From assembly GCA_002381155.1 (NCBI GenBank), contig DFQX01000038.1, positions 14,019 to 23,987 on the forward strand: a stretch of DNA of 9,969 bases, read 5' to 3'. Source of the DNA: Flavobacteriaceae bacterium UBA3478 (GTDB lineage: Bacteria; Bacteroidota; Bacteroidia; Flavobacteriales; Flavobacteriaceae). The notes under the pieces are model-generated. The model was not told where the DNA came from and made no database searches. It saw only the letters and a list, made by a program, of their open reading frames with translations. The position numbers and the translations under genes were made by a program. This document shows, piece by piece, positions 6,743 to 9,969 of the stretch; the stretch's first letter is position 1, and each line of letters begins with the position of its first letter.

Positions 6743-7044
6743 TCGGTAAAATCCTTCATTGTTGCACCCATTTTTTCATCTTGAGTAGCACGAACAAACG
6801 TTTGTGTCATACTCACTAAGGTTTGATGAAAAAATAACTTCATCTCATCAACGGGCATGTCTTTAGTCCACAAATCAATCGATAAGGTTTCTTTCTGATT
6901 GGGATCCCATACCGACAAAAGCATTGCCTTTGCTTCTTCGCCATCAACACCTCCGTCTTTAGCAGACCAATTTAAAGTCTCAGGCACCCTATTTTCATCA
7001 AGGCCTACCGTTAATTCAATCGTAGATTCGTGAGCAATCGCCAT
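6709..7044 (-). CDS. gldC: GldC, gliding-motility-associated protein
   Basis: A 111-residue soluble protein without signal peptide or membrane segment. Family-like stretches are STIELTVGLDENRVPETLNW (7-26), KAMLLSVWDP (39-48), IDLWTKDMPVDEMKLFF (56-72), FVRATQDE (83-90) and DFTDYFAEKL (98-107). In Flavobacterium johnsoniae GldC stimulates gliding together with the lipoprotein GldB; its biochemical role is unknown, and homologues occur in non-gliding Bacteroidota. The open frame runs to an earlier ATG at 7080, but that start lies upstream of the predicted -7 element and gives a non-conserved tail, so MAIAHESTIEL at 7044 is chosen. The gene stands alone here: gldB is not next to it, nadE diverges upstream, and the 3' end overlaps engB by 34 nt. 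Confidence 0.93.
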   Translation of the reverse strand: MAIAHESTIELTVGLDENRVPETLNWSAKDGGVDGEEAKAMLLSVWDPNQKETLSIDLWTKDMPVDEMKLFFHQTLVSMTQTFVRATQDEKMGATMKDFTDYFAEKLELKA

Positions 7045-7065
7045 CGTTAGTAGATTTAGTTTAAG

Positions 7066-7097
7066 TTGCAAAAATACCACTCTGATCCGTACCTTTG
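7066..7097 (+). promoter_or_regulatory. Predicted nadE promoter (TTG, 21-bp spacer, TACCTTTG)
   Basis: TTG at 7066-7068 is followed after 21 bp by TACCTTTG (7090-7097), a full TAnnTTTG match. Only 11 bp separate it from the nadE ATG, so the message would have a leader of just a few bases or be nearly leaderless. It overlaps the gldC promoter almost end to end. Confidence 0.65.
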
Positions 7098-7101
7098 CAA
7101 A
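7069..7101 (-). promoter_or_regulatory. Predicted gldC promoter (TTTG, 21-bp spacer, TATTTTTG)
   Basis: On the minus strand a TTTG (7101-7098) is followed after 21 bp by TATTTTTG (7076-7069), matching the Bacteroidota -33 TTTG and -7 TAnnTTTG elements. The -7 element ends 24 bp before the chosen gldC ATG. The promoter occupies the same DNA as the nadE promoter on the other strand. Confidence 0.65.
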
Positions 7102-7108
7102 TAAAGCT

Positions 7109-7900
7109 ATGAAGGCAGCATCTATCCAAGATCATATTATTAACTGGTTAAAATCCTATGCCGAAAACGCCGGGGTTAAAGGCTTTGTTATCGGTGTTTC
7201 AGGAGGTATTGACTCAGCAACCACCTCAACACTATGTGCATTAACCGGCTTAGAAGTAACGGTGGTGAATATGCCCATTCATCAGGCCGAAAATCAGGTA
7301 GACCGAGGCATGGCTCACATGAATTGGCTGGCTTCAAAATTTGACAATGTCAAAATAGCAGAAGTACCTCTTACATCAGTCTTCGATCATTTTGTAGCCT
7401 CACAAACCATCAAAGGAGCTACCGAAGAGCAAACCCTACTTGCTGAGGCGAATTCTCGAGCACGGCTACGAATGACCACCCTTTACTACATAGCTAGTTG
7501 TAATCATGCCTTAGTCGCGGGGACTGGTAATAAAGTAGAAGACTTTGGTGTTGGCTTTTATACCAAACACGGAGATGGTGGAGTTGACTTAAGCCCAATA
7601 GCCGATCTGACCAAAACAGAGGTGACAGAATTAGGAAAGCACCTTGGTGTAAGTGAAGCAATCGTGCAAGCACCACCAACAGACGGCTTATGGGGAGATG
7701 ACCGAACCGATGAAGATCAAATCGGAGCCTCATATCCAGAACTTGAATGGGCTATGGCTAGACAAGATGAAGGTAAACAGTTGAGCGATTTTAAAGGTAG
7801 AGAACGCGAGGTCTTCGAAACCTATATTAAATTTCACAAAGCCAATCGCCATAAAATGTTGCCGATACCCGTTTGTGAAATCCCAAGTGAACTTCGTTAG
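7109..7900 (+). CDS. nadE: NadE, ammonia-dependent NAD+ synthetase
   Basis: Catalyses the last step of NAD biosynthesis: ATP-driven amidation of deamido-NAD+ through an adenylated intermediate. The 263-residue protein is an N-type ATP pyrophosphatase with the PP-loop SGGIDSA at 31-37, GTGNKVEDFGVGFYTKHGDG near 138-157, DLSPIADLTKTEV at 160-172, APPTDGLWGDDRTDEDQIG near 188-206 and a C-terminal FHKANRHKMLPIP near 242-254. There is no N-terminal glutaminase (nitrilase) domain, so free ammonia should be the nitrogen donor. In Flavobacterium nadE is typically next to gldB and gldC; here it diverges from gldC across 64 bp. Its TAG stop overlaps the dnaG TAA stop by 4 nt on the other strand, leaving no intergenic terminator. 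Confidence 0.96.
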   Translation: MKAASIQDHIINWLKSYAENAGVKGFVIGVSGGIDSATTSTLCALTGLEVTVVNMPIHQAENQVDRGMAHMNWLASKFDNVKIAEVPLTSVFDHFVASQTIKGATEEQTLLAEANSRARLRMTTLYYIASCNHALVAGTGNKVEDFGVGFYTKHGDGGVDLSPIADLTKTEVTELGKHLGVSEAIVQAPPTDGLWGDDRTDEDQIGASYPELEWAMARQDEGKQLSDFKGREREVFETYIKFHKANRHKMLPIPVCEIPSELR

Positions 7901-9873
7901 AAGCTTAGTACTCGATTTAACTTCTTATTTAATAATTGACCTAGCTGAAGGTAATCAATCACTTCTTCAATGGCATGTGCATCCCCTTTAGAGGCTTCTT
8001 GCAATTTCTTTATTTGTTGATCTAAAAGATACGCTCTAAGCGACAGAATAGTTTCGGTAACCAATCGATCAACAGAGTCTTCCTTAGCTTTTGCAAAAAT
8101 ATTCTTACGCTCCCAATCGTGTAAGAGATACTGTTCATCTTCAAGCAAAATCGTACTTACCAGATCAACCAGTGGCTGATCGTTTTCTCCAGTGAGCGAT
8201 CGTACAAAGCTTTGCATATTGGCTTCCTCGCCTGCAGTTACATAGAACTCGGTAACTCGCTTGAATAATTCTTGAAAGGATTGGTTTGAGAAGTCTAATT
8301 CATCTTGCTGTAATTCTAAGAAGATCTTTTCATAGACCTTCATCTCCTGAATTACTTTTTCGGTTACAATTTCACCCTCTTCCCCTTCTTTAAGCACTTC
8401 ATCCTCAAAAAAAGCAACCCGATTGCCGTACAATAACAAGGTTTTGATAAGAGACGACTCTAAGACTTCAAGTCGATTAACCTCTGGCTTTTTTTGCTCC
8501 GATAGGCGAGAAACTACCGATAATGAGGTCGGTTTTTTTGCGGCCTTCTTGGTATCTCTAACTTGCTTGGCAGTAAGATCTGCTAAACTAGCAAAAAGAA
8601 CTCCCTCTGAAACATTTAAGTCTTTTGCCGTCTGCCTGATGTACAGCTCTTGACTAATCGGATCTGGAATACAAGCAATACTAGCAACTAAATCTCGAAT
8701 GGCCGCAGCTACTTTGCTAGAATCATTACCCGCTTCTTTGAGCAGTATTTGTGTTTTAAAAGAAATGAAATCTACCGATTGTTCTTCTAGATAATTCTTG
8801 ACTTCGGCAGGAGAGTGAGTTCGAGCAAAACTATCCGGATCTTCACCCTCTGCAAAAGGAACAACTCGAACGTTCATCCCCTCCTTAAGGATCAAATCAA
8901 TATTACGAAGCGAAGCTCTTACTCCAGCGTCATCACCGTCAAATAGAACAGTTATAGTCTGACAAAGTCGCTGTATCATTCTAATTTGAGACTCGCTAAG
9001 AGCGGTACCACTTGAAGAAACTACGTTTTCAACACCACTCTGATGAAGCTGAATTACATCCGTGTAACCCTCTACGAGATAACAGTTATTTGCCTTTGCC
9101 ATGGCTGACTTGGCATAGTAGATACCGTATAAAACCTTACTCTTATGATAAATAGGGCTCTCCGGTGAATTGACGTACTTCGCTACTTTCTTTTGACTGT
9201 CAAGAATACGACCACCGAAACCTAAAACTCTTCCACTATTGCTATGGATTGGGAAAATGACTCGATCTCTGAATCGATCAAAAAAAGTGCCTGACGCCCC
9301 ATCCTTTTCAATACAAAGACCTAACTCAGTGAGATAGTTCATCTGATGACCTTTGGCTTCTGCCTCCTTTACTAGGCCATCAAAACTAGTACCGCCAAAG
9401 CCTAGACCAAACTTCTTAATAGTAGCCGAGTTAAAGCCCCTTTCTTGAAAATAGCTAAGACCTATCGCCTTACCCGTTTCAGAACGGTTCAACAAATCTT
9501 CAAAATGATGTGCTGCAAAATGGTTAATTAAATAAAGGCTTTCCTTGTGATCTTGTAGCTTTTTCTGCTCCTCATCCTGAACCGTTTCTTCTACTTCAAT
9601 CCCATATTTACGTGCCAGGTGCTTGATAGCCTCGGGATAAGTGAAGTGTTCTAGCTCCATTAAAAAAGCAATGACGTTTCCCCCTTTACCACTACTGAAA
9701 TCTTTCCAAATTTGCTTTACAGGAGAAACCATAAAACTTGGAGTTTTCTCACTATTAAAAGGACTTAATCCCTTATAGTTGGCACCAGATTTTTTTAACT
9801 GCACGTAGTCTCCAATCACCTCTTCTACTCGGGCAATTTCGTAGACTTTATCTATGGTAGATTGTGCAATCAA
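7897..9873 (-). CDS. dnaG: DnaG, replicative primase with a zinc-less N-terminal domain
   Basis: Primase makes the RNA primers for lagging-strand synthesis at the replication fork with DnaB helicase. The 658-residue protein has the N-terminal CHC2-type domain (residues about 1-95), the RNA polymerase/Toprim core and a helical C-terminal helicase-interaction region (about 465-658) after a Lys-rich linker (438-465). Core motifs are intact: RDRVIFPIH (202-210), GFGGRILD (218-225), KYVNSPESPIYHK (232-244), VEGYTD with Glu268 (267-272), and FDGDDAG with Asp312 and Asp314 (311-317). The zinc ribbon fold is recognisable (LSPFNSEKTPSF, WKDFSSGKGG), but the four ligands C-H-C-C are Ser37, Asn40, Asp58 and Ser61. 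The start must be TTG at 9873-9871: an in-frame TAA, the stop of the upstream gene, lies three codons before it and no ATG or GTG intervenes. It reads LIAQSTIDKVYEIARVEEVI, the normal primase start. Confidence 0.96.
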   Translation of the reverse strand: MIAQSTIDKVYEIARVEEVIGDYVQLKKSGANYKGLSPFNSEKTPSFMVSPVKQIWKDFSSGKGGNVIAFLMELEHFTYPEAIKHLARKYGIEVEETVQDEEQKKLQDHKESLYLINHFAAHHFEDLLNRSETGKAIGLSYFQERGFNSATIKKFGLGFGGTSFDGLVKEAEAKGHQMNYLTELGLCIEKDGASGTFFDRFRDRVIFPIHSNSGRVLGFGGRILDSQKKVAKYVNSPESPIYHKSKVLYGIYYAKSAMAKANNCYLVEGYTDVIQLHQSGVENVVSSSGTALSESQIRMIQRLCQTITVLFDGDDAGVRASLRNIDLILKEGMNVRVVPFAEGEDPDSFARTHSPAEVKNYLEEQSVDFISFKTQILLKEAGNDSSKVAAAIRDLVASIACIPDPISQELYIRQTAKDLNVSEGVLFASLADLTAKQVRDTKKAAKKPTSLSVVSRLSEQKKPEVNRLEVLESSLIKTLLLYGNRVAFFEDEVLKEGEEGEIVTEKVIQEMKVYEKIFLELQQDELDFSNQSFQELFKRVTEFYVTAGEEANMQSFVRSLTGENDQPLVDLVSTILLEDEQYLLHDWERKNIFAKAKEDSVDRLVTETILSLRAYLLDQQIKKLQEASKGDAHAIEEVIDYLQLGQLLNKKLNRVLSF

Positions 9874-9882
9874 TGGTAGAGT

Positions 9883-9969
9883 TTATTTCTTACGATCAAC
9901 GACGTAAGTTACCAAATTTGCGAGTGCCTCCTTATACTCGTTGTCAGGATATTTTGATAAAAGCTCTAA
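9883..9969 (-). CDS. C-terminal end of a probable polyprenyl (isoprenyl diphosphate) synthetase, cut by window edge
   Basis: Only the last 28 codons and a TAA stop are visible, entering from the right edge. The peptide begins LELLSKYPDNEYKEAL and ends LVTYVVDRKK. The pattern A-L-x-x-L-x-x-x-P-x-(S/N)-x-x-(K/R)-x-x-L-x-x-L-(V/A)-x-(Y/F)-(V/I)-x-x-R is characteristic of the C-terminal helix of trans-isoprenyl diphosphate synthases, and from memory such a gene precedes dnaG in flavobacteria. The catalytic DDxxD motifs are outside the window, so the call rests on this short tail. The stop lies 9 bp before the dnaG start and in the same frame, so the two genes are very likely co-transcribed. Confidence 0.6.
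   Translation of the reverse strand, partial: LELLSKYPDNEYKEALANLVTYVVDRKK

Noticed and set aside
7045..7080. Longer GldC start at 7080 (adds twelve residues)
   Set aside because: The added peptide is not family-like, and the start would lie upstream of the predicted gldC -7 element at 7069-7076.
9926..9933. Strong Shine-Dalgarno-like AAGGAGGC on the minus strand
   Set aside because: It sits inside the tail of the upstream gene (codons for K-E-A), about 50 bases before the dnaG start, with no suitable start codon at the right distance; other genes here do not use such sites.

Overview
The window is chromosomal DNA of a Bacteroidota bacterium, most likely a flavobacterial lineage (Flavobacteriales). 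The reasons are a division and cell-wall cluster in the order mraZ-rsmH-ftsL-ftsI-murE-mraY, a gldC gliding-family gene beside engB and nadE, Bacteroidota-type promoters with -7 elements of the form TAnnTTTG, start sites without Shine-Dalgarno sequences, and a DnaG primase with a flavobacterial-looking N-terminus. Base composition is AT-rich (around 40% GC by eye). I see no mobile elements, CRISPR arrays, RNA genes or foreign-looking islands.

Region 1 (1-5198, minus strand) is the start of the dcw operon. Reading from right to left it holds mraZ (regulator), rsmH (16S rRNA methyltransferase), an ftsL-like gene, the division transpeptidase ftsI, murE (meso-diaminopimelate-adding ligase) and the first 74 codons of mraY. 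Every junction overlaps (17, 4, 4, 1 and 1 nt), so the set looks like one translationally coupled transcription unit that makes the septal peptidoglycan machinery and its lipid-linked precursor.

Region 2 (5199-5340) is the divergent control region. It carries four GTGG/GTGT repeats in exact 10-bp phase, the probable MraZ operator, and two of these also read as DnaA boxes. It also holds two identical TATATTTG -7 elements, one facing each way.

Region 3 (5341-7900) contains an alpha/beta hydrolase and the ribosome-assembly GTPase engB on the plus strand, gldC on the minus strand (its 3' end overlaps engB), and nadE (NAD synthetase) on the plus strand. gldC and nadE diverge from a 64-bp gap in which two interlocked promoters can be read.

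Region 4 (7897-9969, minus strand) holds dnaG, convergent with and overlapping nadE by 4 nt, and preceded by the last 28 codons of what looks like a polyprenyl synthetase. DnaG has lost all four zinc ligands of its N-terminal zinc-binding domain while keeping its Toprim catalytic residues.

This is mostly a conserved housekeeping region. I found no convincing undescribed system. The points most worth a second look are the zinc-less primase domain, the phased MraZ/DnaA-like repeat array, the interlocked gldC/nadE promoters, the FtsI protein without a PASTA domain, and gldC without gldB.
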